DNA of 64,000 nt. Origin: Sedimentitalea sp042687825 (GTDB lineage: Bacteria > Pseudomonadota > Alphaproteobacteria > Rhodobacterales > Rhodobacteraceae). A model generated the notes under the pieces. It saw only the letters and a program-made list of their open reading frames with translations, did not search any database and was not told where the DNA came from. This document shows positions 19,519-30,169 of the stretch, one piece after another. The stretch covers positions 1-64,000 of the forward strand of contig NZ_JBHUQE010000014.1 of NCBI RefSeq assembly GCF_042687825.1, read 5' to 3'. A program made the translations under genes and the position numbers. Each line of letters starts with the position of its first letter. The first letter of the stretch is position 1.

Positions 19519-22500
19519 TCATGCGACTTTTGCCCATCCTGTGCTCACCCATTTTTCGGCTTCGTTCTGCGGCGTCAGCGTCCCCGGCGGATCCTTTTTG
19601 CTGAACAGGGCCGGTTTGCCCGTTGCCGGGTCGGCGGCAATCACGAAATAGGTGTGATCCGCGGCACTGCCCCAATTGGTGTCGGCGATCACGAATTGCG
19701 GGGCGCCCAGATCGTTGATCAGGCGCGTATCCATCGCGGCATCAAGCCGGCCTTCGAAATATTCCTTCCACTCGGTCTTTTCCTTGGCCAGCGCCTCGGG
19801 CGTGGGCGCCTGGGGCTGGTTGTCGCGCCAGTAATTCGCCTCGGCCTCGGCGACCGCCTCGATATAGGTGGCGCTGGCGGCCTTGACATGCGCCTTGAAG
19901 GCGGCCGGTTTCATCGGAGCCGTGGGAGTCTGCGTGGCGAGGATCTGATCCAGCGCGGTCTTGGCATTGCCGGTCGCGCCCTTGCCAAAGGCGCTGATTT
20001 CCTTTTCGAACATGAATGCCAGTTGATCGACGGGGATGTCGGCATCGGCGATGTCCTTTCCCGGATCCAGCAATTCCCGTTTGATGTTGTCCTTCAGCGC
20101 GCCGGGGCCGCCGGTACGTAGCGGGGTCAGCGATTCATCGCCGGGCAGGATGTTGAAGCCATGCATGCCCCAGGTCAGGACCGTCGACATCTCGCCGGGG
20201 TCGGCGGGATCGTTGCTGGGGGCGAAATTCGACATGACGCAGGACAGCACCTCGGCGGTGCGTTCCGGAATGTCCGCTGTGGCCGGATTGACCCGGGCAA
20301 CGATGTCGGTGGCGGTGATATCGCCGCCAAAGATCGTCTTGCTGGCCTCGTGGGTCTGGCCGCCGCTGGGCAGTTCCCAAGGCCATTTCCCGTCGATCTT
20401 GATTGCGTCGGCAAAGCCGCTTTTGGTGACCTGATTGGCGACGTCGTTGACCGAGGTGAACATCTTTGTGTCGCTTTTTTCGACCACGTCCCAGACGATA
20501 TCGAAAACGATATCCTCGTACTGATCCAGGTTTTCGATGACTTTACCGTCGCTTTTGTGGATCAGCTGATAGCGGCCCTTGGACGAGGACCCGTCATTGG
20601 AATCGACGATCTCGACCTCTGGGTTATAGACCAGTTCGACCGCATTCTTGATGGCGTTCTCAAGCCGTGCCGTCACATCGGCGCGCTTTTTGGATTTGAC
20701 CTTGTCGGTGATGACGCTGACCATGTCCGAGATCGAGTCGGTCATGCTCTGGTTCAGGCCGCTGAAATCCGAACGCGCGATGGCGGTTGCGGCGGTGTAT
20801 TCCAGGCTGCGCACCAACGGGTCCTGATCGCCGGGCACGTTCTGGATCGCCGGCAGGGGGTCGCCGGTTTTCGGTTTGTATTCGCCGTCCTTGGCCAGAT
20901 CGCGATAGTTCTTCATTGCCTCCAGCGGGTCGTCATTGCGCAGCTTGACGATGCCGGCAGTGGCGAAACAGGAGCCCACGTCGCCCTGAAAGACCGGGGT
21001 CAGCATGGCGTTCAGGATGGCGCCACGCGTCTCGGCGACCCCAACTGCGGATGCGTCCTTGCCACTGGATTTTGCCAAGAGGGCGCGGGCGGCATCCTCG
21101 GTCGGGGCAGCGGTCACATCGGTCAGGATGGTCTGGGCCTCGGCCGAACCCTGCAGAAAATCCATGGTGTCCAGCATATGCGTGACCTGGGCCGGGGTGG
21201 CGCTGGACAGGGCTTTGGGGTGGAACATGACGTCCAGCAGCGCATCGCGCCCCTTGTCGAAATCCATCGTGCCGTCGCCCTTGAGCAGGGCCGCGCCCAC
21301 ATGTTTGGTGCGCTTGGTTCCGGTTTCGTTGCGCGTCGCGCCACCGGAAACCGCATCGCAGCTGGCGAAATGGCGGCCTGTCTTGAGATAGTCGTCCAGC
21401 TTGGCGGCCTCGGTTGGCGGCAGGTTTGCCGACATGGCCACCAGCCGACCGGCATAGGTTTCGACATAGCCTTCGTTGGTGAAATAAGTGCCCGAATCCG
21501 AGGCGAAATTACTGGCGACCTTGTCACACATCAGGGCCGCCGTGGCCGCGACGCTTTCGGGATGGGCGGCGGTGGCGGCGACATCGGTGGCGGTTTCGGC
21601 AACGCGCGGGTTGCGGCCAAAGAGCTCGATCAAATCCTTGGCAACCGCCGGTTCCAGAGACCTGCCATTGGACGGGGCCAGGGGACCAAAGCTGACCGCT
21701 TCCAGCAGTTTTTTCTTGCCCTCGGCCTGACGCTGTTCTTTTTTGCGCGCCGCGAGATCGGCATTGGCGGTGTCCAACTCGTGCCGAGCCGCATCGACAT
21801 CCGACTGTTTGCTGACGACCTCGGCCTGAGCCTGCTGGGCCGTGGCCTTGGCCTGCCCAAAGGCCTGATGCTTGCCGCCGAAATCAGTGTTCAGATCGCG
21901 ATAGGCGGCCAGCACCCGGGGGTAGTCCTGATGCTCCGGATCGGCCAAGACATCCTTGTTGGTTTTCTTGAAGTTCTGCAGGGCGACATAGGCTGCTTTG
22001 GCGGTGTCATAGGCTGCCTTGGCGGCTGCATTCTTGAGTTTCTCGTCGGCGACGGCGGCCTCTTTGGCATCAGCGGCAAGCTGCAGCGCCTCGGCCTTGG
22101 TCTTGGCTTCGGCGGCGGCGGTCTCGACTGCCTGTTGCTTGGATTGCAGAAAGGCGCGGTCGACCTGGGTGTCGCCGAGATCGGCCTGGATCGATTTCAG
22201 AACGGTCGTGGCCGCCGCCAGTGCTGCGGGGTCGGCTTTGCCCAGGGTGACCAGCTTGGCTTTCTGGCCGTCGCTGGTACCGGTTTCGCCCAGCGTGGCC
22301 GTCAGTACACGGGTCAGTGCCGCATCGATGCGCCCCGCAAGCGTGTCCAGCCGCGCCGGCAGCCCGTCCAGATCGGTCAGTCTGGCCTTGATCGCGACCG
22401 GGTCGTCGGCAGTGATCGCATCGTTGATCGCGGTCAGGTCGGTGTCGATGCCGCCGGCCAGCGTGTCCATGGCGCCGTGATCGTCGTCTGTGGTGACGCG

Positions 22501-23097
22501 GGCCAGCAGGACGCGCAGTTTGGCAAGACGGCCGGTCTGCGCCGCGTGACCAACCTGCAGCCGCTCTTTCTCGGCGGCGCGTGTGGCAGCGGCCTGTTCG
22601 ACCTGCGCGATGGCGGTACGCAAAGCGGCGATGTCGCGCCCGGCCTTGGCAGCGTCCTCGGGGGCCGGGATGTTGTCGGCCAGCAACGCCGCGATCGCGG
22701 TCCGCTTTTCGTCGAGATCGGCGATCTCCGCTGTCAGCGCGCCGTCCGGATTGCCGCTGAGCGTCGCCAGTTCTTGTTGCAGCGCGATGCGTTCGCGACT
22801 GCGTTCATCCAGCGCCGCCTGAACGTCGTTCGCCATGGCAATGGCGTTCTGCGCCTCGGCCAGGGCCTGCGCGAATTCGCCCTGGTCCTTGTGCGATCGC
22901 GCCGCGTCCAGGGTCTGTTGGATCGGCCTGACGTTCGGGGTCACGCCGGTCAGTTGGTCAAGCAGCGTCTGGGCCTGTGTTTCGGCCGCCAGAAACGCCT
23001 CGTAGTTGCGTATCTTGGCCTTGTCCGATTTGCGGTTGAACAGACCGCCCTTGATGAACCTTTCGACAAAGTCCCTCTGCTTGTCGTCCAACGGCAT
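19519..23097 (-). CDS. giant coiled-coil protein with papain-like cysteine motif
   Basis: A 1192-residue protein without signal peptide or TM helix. Residues about 40-500 are Ala/Glu/Lys-rich coiled coil. From about 510 on it is globular. [13 protein letters not shown] matches the papain active site (oxyanion Gln704, nucleophile Cys710). Near the C-terminus [19 protein letters not shown] carries Asp1147-His1148, like papain's DH, but the NWG (Asn1141) comes before the His instead of after it. A cysteine peptidase or transferase is inferred; the substrate is unknown. The start at 23097 follows AGGAGG. It is probably co-expressed with the 201-residue gene downstream. A secreted or translocated effector is one reading. 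Confidence 0.65.
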   Translation of the reverse strand: MPLDDKQRDFVERFIKGGLFNRKSDKAKIRNYEAFLAAETQAQTLLDQLTGVTPNVRPIQQTLDAARSHKDQGEFAQALAEAQNAIAMANDVQAALDERSRERIALQQELATLSGNPDGALTAEIADLDEKRTAIAALLADNIPAPEDAAKAGRDIAALRTAIAQVEQAAATRAAEKERLQVGHAAQTGRLAKLRVLLARVTTDDDHGAMDTLAGGIDTDLTAINDAITADDPVAIKARLTDLDGLPARLDTLAGRIDAALTRVLTATLGETGTSDGQKAKLVTLGKADPAALAAATTVLKSIQADLGDTQVDRAFLQSKQQAVETAAAEAKTKAEALQLAADAKEAAVADEKLKNAAAKAAYDTAKAAYVALQNFKKTNKDVLADPEHQDYPRVLAAYRDLNTDFGGKHQAFGQAKATAQQAQAEVVSKQSDVDAARHELDTANADLAARKKEQRQAEGKKKLLEAVSFGPLAPSNGRSLEPAVAKDLIELFGRNPRVAETATDVAATAAHPESVAATAALMCDKVASNFASDSGTYFTNEGYVETYAGRLVAMSANLPPTEAAKLDDYLKTGRHFASCDAVSGGATRNETGTKRTKHVGAALLKGDGTMDFDKGRDALLDVMFHPKALSSATPAQVTHMLDTMDFLQGSAEAQTILTDVTAAPTEDAARALLAKSSGKDASAVGVAETRGAILNAMLTPVFQGDVGSCFATAGIVKLRNDDPLEAMKNYRDLAKDGEYKPKTGDPLPAIQNVPGDQDPLVRSLEYTAATAIARSDFSGLNQSMTDSISDMVSVITDKVKSKKRADVTARLENAIKNAVELVYNPEVEIVDSNDGSSSKGRYQLIHKSDGKVIENLDQYEDIVFDIVWDVVEKSDTKMFTSVNDVANQVTKSGFADAIKIDGKWPWELPSGGQTHEASKTIFGGDITATDIVARVNPATADIPERTAEVLSCVMSNFAPSNDPADPGEMSTVLTWGMHGFNILPGDESLTPLRTGGPGALKDNIKRELLDPGKDIADADIPVDQLAFMFEKEISAFGKGATGNAKTALDQILATQTPTAPMKPAAFKAHVKAASATYIEAVAEAEANYWRDNQPQAPTPEALAKEKTEWKEYFEGRLDAAMDTRLINDLGAPQFVIADTNWGSAADHTYFVIAADPATGKPALFSKKDPPGTLTPQNEAEKWVSTGWAKVA

Positions 23098-23541
23098 GTG
23101 GTCCCTCCTGGTAATTCGGATCAAGGCCCGTATCCGCATCCGGGAGACCGATCAGGTGTACCGGTTTTCGGGTACACGGTTTTTCGGTTCGATTGGGGAG
23201 TCAGGGGCTTTTCTTGGGGCGGTTGAAAAAACCTAGACCGACACGCCGCGCAAAGGCAAGGCAGGACCTTGCCGCCAGGTCAACATGCGATGCGGCGGCG
23301 GCCTTCAGCAGACCCTGATCCGTCCTTGCGGCCCGGGACCTGACACCGCTGGAGATTGTGGCCGCGAGATTGCTGGCCCGTACCGTGGATCGACCTGTGC
23401 GACGCCGCGCCGGGAAAGCCGCCAACGGCCATTCTGCGTCGATGCGGCTGTTTACAATTTCCCCAGGAAAGGCAAAGAGTCAACTATCGCAACTCGCGCG
23501 TGTCTGCGCTTGACACAACCTCACAAGAATCGAGTTTTGAG
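23098..23541. other. 444-bp divergent intergenic region
   Basis: It separates the giant protein gene and the porin gene. No supported gene is seen. It contains two hairpins: GTGTACC/GGTACAC at 23156-23177 followed by GGTTTTT, and GGCAAGG/CCTTGCC at 23255-23273. The first lies about 60 bases upstream of the giant gene's start and may be an operator or a plus-strand terminator. Promoters could not be fixed with confidence. Confidence 0.5.
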
Positions 23542-24651
23542 ATGACCAAACTGCTTTCACGGCCTCTGGCGGCCGCCGCCGTTATGTCCCTGACCGCTCC
23601 GGCAATGGCCGAAATGAAATATGAAAACGCGACAGGCGGCAGCGCCCTTGCGTATGGCCAGCTCGACCCGGCCTATCTGTCCTTTGACGACGGGGTGTCC
23701 ACCACCAGCGACATCGTCGACAACACCAACTCGAACAGCCGCGTCGGTCTGTGGCTGCGCCAGGACTATGGGGCGAACAAGTTCTCGTTCAATTTCGAGA
23801 CCGCGCTGGGTCTGCGGCCCTCGGCGGGCCTGTCCCAGGCCACCACGCCCAAGGGAGTCGATTGGGACCGGACCGATATCCGCAAGGTCGATTTCAGCCT
23901 GCAAACGGCCAGTGCCGGGACCTTCTTTGCCGGTCAGGGCAGCATGTCCACGGATGGTGTCGCTGAATCCGACCTGTCGGGGACCTCGCTGATCACCTAT
24001 TCGTCGGTGCCGGATACGGCCGGATCCTTTGTCTTTCGGACCGCGGCGGGGGCCTTGTCCACCCGCTCGATCGGCGGTTCGTTCGGCAACTTTGACGGCG
24101 CGCGGCTGGGTCGTGTGCGCTATGACACGCCGACCTTTTCAGGATTCACGTTGTCGGCCTCGTGGGGGACCAACATCCTGTCCTCGCAAAACGACTCGGA
24201 AACTGCGGCGATTGCGCTGCGCTATGCCGGCGATTTCGGTGACTACAAAATGCGCGGTGCCATCGGGTATTCATCGACAAAGCCCGGCGGCGGCGCGTCC
24301 GATTTCGATGACACGATCGGCTCGTTCAGCGTGCTGCACAGCTCGGGGATCAACTTTACCCTTGCCGGTGGTGATCGCAGTACAGCGGGCAACTATGGCT
24401 ATGGCAAGCTGGGCTATCTGGCCAGTTGGTTCTCGGTGGGCAGCACCGCCTTGTCGGTCGATTACTACCGCGGCAGCGATCAGAGCGGGGCTGGCTCGAA
24501 ATCCAAGTCGATCGGTTTTGGCGCGGTGCAGAAATTCGACAACGCCAACATCGAAGCCTATCTGGGCTACCGCACCTATGAACTGACCGAAACGGCAGCG
24601 TCCTATCAGGACGCTTCTTCGATCATGTTCGGGGCGCGCTGGAAGTTCTGA
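23542..24651 (+). CDS. outer-membrane porin
   Basis: A 369-residue beta-barrel porin. A signal peptide ends at Ala23 (APAMA before [10 protein letters not shown]). The mature part has alternating short beta strands with aromatic girdle residues and ends GARWKF, the C-terminal Phe needed by the BAM machinery. It resembles the general porins of Rhodobacterales, which admit small solutes. It stands alone and is closed by an intrinsic terminator. Confidence 0.88.
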   Translation: MTKLLSRPLAAAAVMSLTAPAMAEMKYENATGGSALAYGQLDPAYLSFDDGVSTTSDIVDNTNSNSRVGLWLRQDYGANKFSFNFETALGLRPSAGLSQATTPKGVDWDRTDIRKVDFSLQTASAGTFFAGQGSMSTDGVAESDLSGTSLITYSSVPDTAGSFVFRTAAGALSTRSIGGSFGNFDGARLGRVRYDTPTFSGFTLSASWGTNILSSQNDSETAAIALRYAGDFGDYKMRGAIGYSSTKPGGGASDFDDTIGSFSVLHSSGINFTLAGGDRSTAGNYGYGKLGYLASWFSVGSTALSVDYYRGSDQSGAGSKSKSIGFGAVQKFDNANIEAYLGYRTYELTETAASYQDASSIMFGARWKF

Positions 24652-24680
24652 GCCGCAGATTACTGCTCGATTGCAAGATC

Positions 24681-24716
24681 AAAGCGCGCTCTTCGGGGCG
24701 CGCTTTCTTGTTTCAT
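24681..24716 (+). terminator. intrinsic terminator after the porin
   Basis: AAAGCGCGC (24681-24689) pairs with GCGCGCTTT (24698-24706) around an eight-base loop, followed by CTTGTTTC. Confidence 0.85.
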
Positions 24717-24835
24717 TCCCGTTTGCGGCGACTTTGCCCTGTAAAGCCCCTTGCACCGCACCGTGCGGACCAATAGAAGGCCCCAAATTTGCACAGTGCG
24801 CCGTCGGTGCACGTATGAACCTATGGGGAAGTCTG

Positions 24836-26167
24836 ATGCAAGTCACCGAGACAATGAACGAAGGTCTGAAACGCGGCTACGCGATCAAGGTCAGCGCCGC
24901 GGAACTGGAGGGCAAGGTCAACGAAAAGCTTGCCGAAGCCCAGCCGGAAATCGAAATGAAAGGCTTTCGCAAGGGCAAGGTCCCGATGCCGCTGTTGAAG
25001 AAACAGTTCGGTCAGCGCCTGATGGGCGAAGCGATGCAGGAAACCATCGACGGCGCCATGAGCAAGCATTTCGAAGACAGCGGCGACCGTCCGGCGCTGC
25101 AGCCCGAAGTGCGGATGACCAACGAAGACTGGAAGGAAGGCGATGACGTCGAAGTGTCTCTTTCCTACGAGGCGCTGCCCGAGATTCCGGAAGTCGACCT
25201 GAAGTCGATCACTTTGGAAAAGCTGGTGGTCAAGGCCGGCGACGAGGATATCGAAGAGGCGCTGGGCAATCTGGCCGAGACCGCGCAGGATTTCGAGCCC
25301 CGCGATGAAGGGTCCAAGGCCGAAGACGGCGATCAGGTGGTCATGGATTTCGTCGGCAAGGTCGACGGCGAGGCCTTTGAGGGCGGTTCGGCCGAGGATT
25401 ACCCGCTGGTTCTGGGCAGCAACAGCTTTATCCCCGGCTTCGAAGAGCAACTGGTTGGCGTGACGACGGGCGAAGAAAAGGCCGTTACAGTCAATTTCCC
25501 CGAGGATTATCAGGCCGAGCATCTGGCCGGCAAGGAAGCGGTCTTTGACTGCACCATCAAGGAAGTGAAAAAGCCGGTCGCCGCCAAGATCGATGACGAA
25601 TTGGCCAAGAAGTTCGGTGCCGAGGATCTGGACGCGCTGAAAACCCAGATCGGCGAGCGCCTGGAAGCGGAATATGCCGGCGCGGCCCGCGCGGTGATGA
25701 AGCGGACCCTGCTGGACGAATTGGACAAGATCGTAAACTTTGAACTGCCGCCCAGCCTGGTTGACGCCGAGGCCGGTCAGATCGCGCATCAGCTTTGGCA
25801 TGACGAGAACCCGGACGTTCAGGGCCATGATCACCCCGAGATCACTCCGACCGAAGAGCACACCCGACTGGCCGAACGCCGTGTCCGTCTGGGCCTGTTG
25901 CTGGCCGAACTGGGCCAGAAGGCCGAGGTGCAGGTCAGCGACGCCGAAATGACCCAGGCGATCATGAACCAGGCGCGGCAGTACCCGGGTCAGGAACGCC
26001 AGTTCTTTGAATTTGTACAGCAGAATCAGCAGATGCAGCAGCAATTGCGCGCGCCGCTGTTCGAGGACAAGGTCGTGGATTACGTGTTCGAACTGGCGAC
26101 GATCACCGACAAGACAGTCAGCAAGGACGAGCTGCAGAAAGCCGTCGAGGCCATGGAAGAAGAATAA
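24836..26167 (+). CDS. tig: trigger factor (ribosome-associated chaperone)
   Basis: A 443-residue chaperone and peptidyl-prolyl isomerase at the ribosome exit tunnel. The ribosome-binding signature [18 protein letters not shown] is near residue 45. The central FKBP domain (about 155-240) has [19 protein letters not shown], and the C-terminal SurA-like arm runs to the end. The start at 24836 follows GGGGAAG; a longer frame from 24671 has no support. It is a single gene with a strong terminator. Confidence 0.96.
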   Translation: MQVTETMNEGLKRGYAIKVSAAELEGKVNEKLAEAQPEIEMKGFRKGKVPMPLLKKQFGQRLMGEAMQETIDGAMSKHFEDSGDRPALQPEVRMTNEDWKEGDDVEVSLSYEALPEIPEVDLKSITLEKLVVKAGDEDIEEALGNLAETAQDFEPRDEGSKAEDGDQVVMDFVGKVDGEAFEGGSAEDYPLVLGSNSFIPGFEEQLVGVTTGEEKAVTVNFPEDYQAEHLAGKEAVFDCTIKEVKKPVAAKIDDELAKKFGAEDLDALKTQIGERLEAEYAGAARAVMKRTLLDELDKIVNFELPPSLVDAEAGQIAHQLWHDENPDVQGHDHPEITPTEEHTRLAERRVRLGLLLAELGQKAEVQVSDAEMTQAIMNQARQYPGQERQFFEFVQQNQQMQQQLRAPLFEDKVVDYVFELATITDKTVSKDELQKAVEAMEEE

Positions 26168-26194
26168 GGCGACAATGGCGCCGCCAAACGTGAT

Positions 26195-26227
26195 GAGAGC
26201 CGCCCGAAGGGGCGGCTCTCTGCTTTT
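26195..26227 (+). terminator. intrinsic terminator after tig
   Basis: An 11-bp perfect stem, GAGAGCCGCCC (26195-26205) with GGGCGGCTCTC (26210-26220), loop GAAG, then TGCTTTT. Confidence 0.92.
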
Positions 26228-26278
26228 GAGGGTGAGGGTGGTTTGGTAGTTGTGAGTGGTGTCGTGCCTTGGTCGTTG

Positions 26279-27109
26279 TCAGCCGGTTCGGCGTAAGGAT
26301 TGCAGCGAGTCCGGCGGCAGTTGGTTGCCGACCGCCTGGATCAGGCGTTGGACGGCCGCGACTTCTTCGTCGTTGTCTGCGTCACGCAATTGCTGAGCAA
26401 AGTAGTCACGCAATTCGCCGCTGTCGCGCTTGCGCGGCGTTTTTCGTTTTTTTGCCAACTCGCGTTCGGCGATTCGATCCAGGCATTCCTGTTCGGTCGC
26501 AAAGACGTCGTGCTTGATGCCTGAAAATTCGCGAATGCTGGCAATTCTCTCGTCCGAGCAATCCATCAAGGCCGCCATGGCCGTGACCTTGCCCATCGGC
26601 TTGGCGCTGCCAAGATAGTCATAGGGCGCATTTCCGGAGCGTTTCAAGACCCGGTTCATCACCGGGTCGATGACCGCGACCGCGTCCAGGACGCCGGCGT
26701 TTTTCGCGTATTCAAAAGCCCCGATCATGACTTCGCTAGTAACATAAGAGATCGAGTTTCGGGTTTTCCCGCCCGACAGCTTGACGGTGTCGACGCAAAA
26801 TCGCGTGGCTTCCCAGATCTGCGCGCTGCGCAGCGGCGGTTCGCCATCCAGCAGATTGTAAAACACATCTGCCAGCATGTGCGGACCAGTGGTCTGCAAC
26901 AGGCGCATGCACCCGACAACATCCCCGTCATCATCGATGCTGACGATATGCGTTGGATCGAGATTGTCGAAATCGTCGATCTCCATGCCGTCCCGAACAT
27001 CGACTTCCCAGCCAAGCCGGTCTTGAAATACCCGCGCGCGCAGCCGGTACATGTCATTGAGAACAGTAGAGAATTTCTGTCTGTTCAGTGAGTCAATTGT
27101 GATTATCAT
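26279..27109 (-). CDS. luxI: acyl-homoserine-lactone synthase, LuxI family
   Basis: A 276-residue autoinducer synthase using acyl-ACP and S-adenosylmethionine. The conserved residues are present: R24, F28, W34, the acidic cluster MEIDDFD (42-48), R69, and WEATRF (99-104). The family is usually near 200 residues; this one has an extra C-terminal 70 or so residues, basic and then helical (AKKRKTPRKRDSGELRDYF). The start at 27109 (GGGGA five bases upstream) is preferred to 27121. It lies directly downstream of luxR on the same strand, with two dyads in the gap. Confidence 0.92.
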   Translation of the reverse strand: MIITIDSLNRQKFSTVLNDMYRLRARVFQDRLGWEVDVRDGMEIDDFDNLDPTHIVSIDDDGDVVGCMRLLQTTGPHMLADVFYNLLDGEPPLRSAQIWEATRFCVDTVKLSGGKTRNSISYVTSEVMIGAFEYAKNAGVLDAVAVIDPVMNRVLKRSGNAPYDYLGSAKPMGKVTAMAALMDCSDERIASIREFSGIKHDVFATEQECLDRIAERELAKKRKTPRKRDSGELRDYFAQQLRDADNDEEVAAVQRLIQAVGNQLPPDSLQSLRRTG

Positions 27110-27125
27110 TCCGTTCCCCATCGTC

Positions 27126-27178
27126 TTTCCACGTTTTAAGTTACATATGTGGAAAATTCGATCTATTGGGGAATTCCC
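27126..27178. promoter_or_regulatory. two dyads in the luxR-luxI gap
   Basis: TTTCCAC (27126-27132) and GTGGAAA (27149-27155) form a perfect 7-bp dyad with a 16-base spacer. GGGAATTCCC (27169-27178) is a 10-bp palindrome. Both lie upstream of luxI, where a lux-box-like target of LuxR is expected; neither matches the classic 20-bp lux box. Confidence 0.45.
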
Positions 27179-27199
27179 GTATGTCGGGGCCGTCTGGGT

Positions 27200-27901
27200 T
27201 TAGCCGGGCAAAATCAGATTCAACCCAACCGCGCGCCCGACAGCCTGAGCGGTCGACAGCGCCCCCAACTTCTCGCGGCCCGAGCGCAGATGCACCTCGA
27301 CGGTCCGGTGCGAGATGGAAAGAATGTCGCCAATATCCTGCTGGGATTTACCCACCGCGACCCATTGCAGGATTTCGATTTCCCGCGACGATAGGGCCGG
27401 CATGGAAAGGGCGCGGGCCAGCACTCCCGTCTGCATGACATTGTCATGGATGTGAACGGCCGAGACCTGAAGATCGCCCATGACGACCTTTTTCTGTTTT
27501 TCCCATTCGACCGTAGAGCAGTTTCGGGTGACGCTGAGTAGTCCGCATTCGCCATAAGGGCCGCGGATCGGCACCGTCATGCCGCGGTCGCTTATCCCGA
27601 AATCATGGGCGTCGCGAAAGACCTTGGTGAATTTTCCGTCATGGTCGAAACGGCTCCAATCCACCGGTGCGATGCTCTTGGCGGATTTGTACAGAGTCGG
27701 ATCGACATGATGAAAGCCGCGCTTGGTATAGTGCAGTTTCCATTCTTCGGGGTAGTTGGCATAGCCGCGTACATCGCCGTTGACCGGATTCGCCGAAGCA
27801 TAGGACGCATAGTCAAAACCGAGCATCTGGCACAGATCGTCCAGGAATACATCCGCGTGCTGGTCGACGTCCTGCACTGAACTCAGATCGATCAGTTTCA
27901 C
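27200..27901 (-). CDS. luxR: LuxR-family quorum-sensing regulator
   Basis: A 233-residue regulator. The N-terminal autoinducer-binding domain (about 1-160) has the usual aromatic/acidic pocket residues (FDYASYAS, PEEWKLHY, VDWSRF, DRGMTVPIRGPYGE). The C-terminal LuxR HTH (about 170-230) has LSSREIEILQWVAVGKS and ISHRTVEVHLRS. It probably binds the lactone made by the adjacent LuxI and controls luxI and other targets. Confidence 0.93.
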   Translation of the reverse strand: MKLIDLSSVQDVDQHADVFLDDLCQMLGFDYASYASANPVNGDVRGYANYPEEWKLHYTKRGFHHVDPTLYKSAKSIAPVDWSRFDHDGKFTKVFRDAHDFGISDRGMTVPIRGPYGECGLLSVTRNCSTVEWEKQKKVVMGDLQVSAVHIHDNVMQTGVLARALSMPALSSREIEILQWVAVGKSQQDIGDILSISHRTVEVHLRSGREKLGALSTAQAVGRAVGLNLILPG

Positions 27902-27938
27902 ATTGTTGTCCTCGACACCCGGCGCGGTTACGCCGCGG

Positions 27939-28337
27939 CTAGGTGGTCACCTTCACCTTGGTTTCGGTGTTCGCCATGGACCGGATAAAGGCGAGAACCG
28001 CCTTTTTCTGTCCCTCGGGCAGGGCCGCATAAAGTTCAATCAATTCCAGTTTTTCGGGGTCCGAGAGAAAGGACATGTTGTCTTGCGGTGTCGCGTCCTT
28101 GCCTGAGCCGCCCAGCTTGTCCGGTTTTATGCCGTCAAAGAACTGCGTGACATCCACCCCCAGAACGTCGGCGATCGACCACAACCGCGAGGCGCTGACA
28201 CGGTTGGCGCCGGTTTCGTATTTCTGTACCTGCTGAAATCTGACCCCGATGGCATCGCCCAGTTCAGTCTGGCTGATGCCCAGCGAGCGCCGACAGGCGC
28301 GGATTCGTTTTCCGACGAGAATATCTACCGTGTTCAT
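27939..28337 (-). CDS. XRE-family transcriptional regulator
   Basis: A 132-residue regulator with an HTH_3 domain at about 8-65 (RIRACRRSLGISQTELGDAI and FQQVQKYETGANRVSASRL). The C-terminal tail (SFLSDPEKLELIELYAALPE) is common in alphaproteobacterial XRE regulators. The start at 28337 follows GAGGA. It lies 37 bases upstream of luxR in the same direction, so it may belong to the quorum-sensing unit. Confidence 0.88.
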   Translation of the reverse strand: MNTVDILVGKRIRACRRSLGISQTELGDAIGVRFQQVQKYETGANRVSASRLWSIADVLGVDVTQFFDGIKPDKLGGSGKDATPQDNMSFLSDPEKLELIELYAALPEGQKKAVLAFIRSMANTETKVKVTT

Positions 28338-28618
28338 ATCAGTCCTCTGTCCCCCGACCTTGGGAATATTGAAACTGCAGTCTCCACATGCCCCAATAAA
28401 CTTGGCGTTCCGGCTTGCGCAGCTCACAAAGTTCACGTTTTCAAGTTTAGCCACTTTGCACCAGATCGCGCTTGCAGGCAATGAATTTCCGATTGTCGGC
28501 GCCATGCCGGGTTCAACGGGGCGTTGAAAATTTGAATCAACCCCGGCCGTTCCCTCTGCGCAATTTCCTGGCTTGCCCGAGGCTGGTTGATGCGATGCCG
28601 GCCGTTTGCCGGACCTGG

Positions 28619-29113
28619 CTATTTGATTTCGATCGGTTGCACCAGTCCGGTTTCTTCCAGCATGCCGCGCCGTTTCGCTTCTTTCCAGTATCCGCGTGAA
28701 TAATGCTTGATCGCGGCATCCTGGCTGCCATCCGCCAGCAGCCAGGCACCACGCAGGTATTTTCCGGCATATTTCAGGTTGATTTCCGCATCCAGCAGGT
28801 CCTTTGGCTGTCCCTCAAAACCCATGGACCGGGCCGTCGCGGGCAGAATTTGCAGCAGCCCATAGTAGGGCCGGTTGATCGCCCACGGGCGGTGCGTGCT
28901 TTCGCGCACGGCCAAACGGTGAACCAGTGAGCGGGGGATTTCGTAGAGATCGCCGTATTTGTTGATCAAACGCCGCAACTCGGGTGTTTCATTGGCGTAA
29001 AGAGGCGGCGTAGGTTGGGCCCGGACGGGCTTGTCGGCGGGCGCGCCGCAGGCGGATGTGGCAAAACCAAGCGCAAGCAGGGCCAATGCGCGCCGACGGG
29101 TCAGTGATGACAT
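28619..29113 (-). CDS. lytic transglycosylase, SLT family, lipoprotein
   Basis: A 164-residue peptidoglycan lytic enzyme. A lipobox (ATSAC, Cys22) marks an outer-membrane lipoprotein. The SLT domain has the catalytic Glu in AVRESTHRPWAI, then YYGLLQILPATARSMGF and LKYAGKYLRGAW. It is short for the family but holds the full lysozyme-like core. The start at 29113 matches the signal sequence. Confidence 0.88.
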   Translation of the reverse strand: MSSLTRRRALALLALGFATSACGAPADKPVRAQPTPPLYANETPELRRLINKYGDLYEIPRSLVHRLAVRESTHRPWAINRPYYGLLQILPATARSMGFEGQPKDLLDAEINLKYAGKYLRGAWLLADGSQDAAIKHYSRGYWKEAKRRGMLEETGLVQPIEIK

Positions 29114-29445
29114 TGCTCGTCTCTTTCTATGTCGCAATCCGGACAAGATAATGCGGGAATGGCGCAAAACAACACCGAGCAACGCCGCGTCTGCTGGATG
29201 AGCGATAGGCCGCCAGTCCCGCAGTCCGCGCGTCGTCGCAGGTGGAAGTCGTTGCGATACAGCGTTTGCGGTCCGCGCCACAATGTCGGATCGTCGCCCG
29301 GGCGGCTGCGCTGCCGCCTGGCCAAGTTACGCAGGAGCCCCGGGCGCATGGTTTTGGAGCAAACGGAGCAGGATGCGCGGCATTCAGGCACTCGCGGCAT
29401 CGCGCCAATCAGCAGATTGACGCGCATATTGCGGGGTCCGGTTGC
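29114..29445. other. 332-bp intergenic region
   Basis: It separates the divergent transglycosylase and membrane-protein genes. I see no supported gene, repeat or clear promoter. Open frames on both strands here lack ribosome sites and recognisable products. Confidence 0.4.
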
Positions 29446-30054
29446 GTGACGCAGAACTGGACCGATTGCCTGTTCTCGCAATGGTCGCCGCATGTGGGCG
29501 ATCCCGGTCTCGGCGGATGGCTAACGGTTGCTGCCTATGGGCTGGCATGTGCGCTGTGTCTGCTGGCCTTTGGGCGGCAACCGCAGAGACATCTGCGGCG
29601 GCTGGGACAGGGGCTGGCAGCGGTTCTGGCGGCGCTGATGATCAACAAGCAACTGGACCTGCAATCGGCGTTGACGGGGCTGGCGCGATGTTTTCTGCAG
29701 GAACGGGGCTGGTACGAGGCGCGGCAATGGCTGCAGGTCTTTGCGGTTCTGGCGCTGGTGCTGATTTGCATACTGGTCGGGGGGATTCTGCTGCGCGGGA
29801 TGCGCGCGCATCTGTCTCTGGTCTGGCCGGCGCTCCTGGGGGTATTCTGCCTCATGGGCTTTGTCGCCGTCCGGGCCTATGGCATCCATCATCTCGAACG
29901 ATTCGTCGGCCTGGTTCTGCACAAGGGGGGGCTGACGACCCTGCTGGAATTGGGCGGCATCGCATTGATTTGTGCCAATTCAATATGGCTGTTGACGCGG
30001 CGGCGCAGGCCGGATCCTGAGCGCAAACCAAACGCGGCGCGGTACGATGAGTGA
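29446..30054 (+). CDS. hypothetical integral membrane protein
   Basis: A 202-residue protein with about four transmembrane helices (LTVAAYGLACALCLLAF, LQVFAVLALVLICILVGGI, LVWPALLGVFCLMGFVAV, LLELGGIALICANSIWLL) and a basic C-terminus. The GTG at 29446 is the most likely start; longer frames upstream lack membrane or coding character. The function is unknown. Confidence 0.6.
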   Translation: MTQNWTDCLFSQWSPHVGDPGLGGWLTVAAYGLACALCLLAFGRQPQRHLRRLGQGLAAVLAALMINKQLDLQSALTGLARCFLQERGWYEARQWLQVFAVLALVLICILVGGILLRGMRAHLSLVWPALLGVFCLMGFVAVRAYGIHHLERFVGLVLHKGGLTTLLELGGIALICANSIWLLTRRRRPDPERKPNAARYDE

Positions 30055-30110
30055 CCGTCCGGTCGTGGGAAGTACCCTTGCGTACCGCCAGAAACCGGCG
30101 GAACTGAGGC

Positions 30111-30145
30111 AAAAAAAAACCGCGCAAGGCCGGGCCTTGCGCGGT
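30111..30145 (-). terminator. intrinsic terminator after rplI
   Basis: A perfect 12-bp stem, ACCGCGCAAGGC with GCCTTGCGCGGT (30119-30145), followed on the minus strand by eight Ts. Confidence 0.95.
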
Positions 30146-30169
30146 GATTTCGCATTGAACTTTGTGCGA

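Noticed and set aside
20161..23226. 1021-codon open frame on the plus strand, antisense to the giant protein
   Set aside because: Low-complexity Gly/Arg/Val product with no ribosome site or family; it arises from GC-rich third-position bias of the real minus-strand gene.
23201..23425. 74-codon minus-strand frame between the giant and porin genes
   Set aside because: Arg/Ala-rich, no ribosome site, crosses a hairpin; not supported as a gene.
23510..23515. TTGACA as -35 of the porin promoter
   Set aside because: The -10 position would fall in the ribosome site region and shows no TATAAT-like box.
24821..26044. 407-codon frame antisense to tig
   Set aside because: Shadow of trigger factor.
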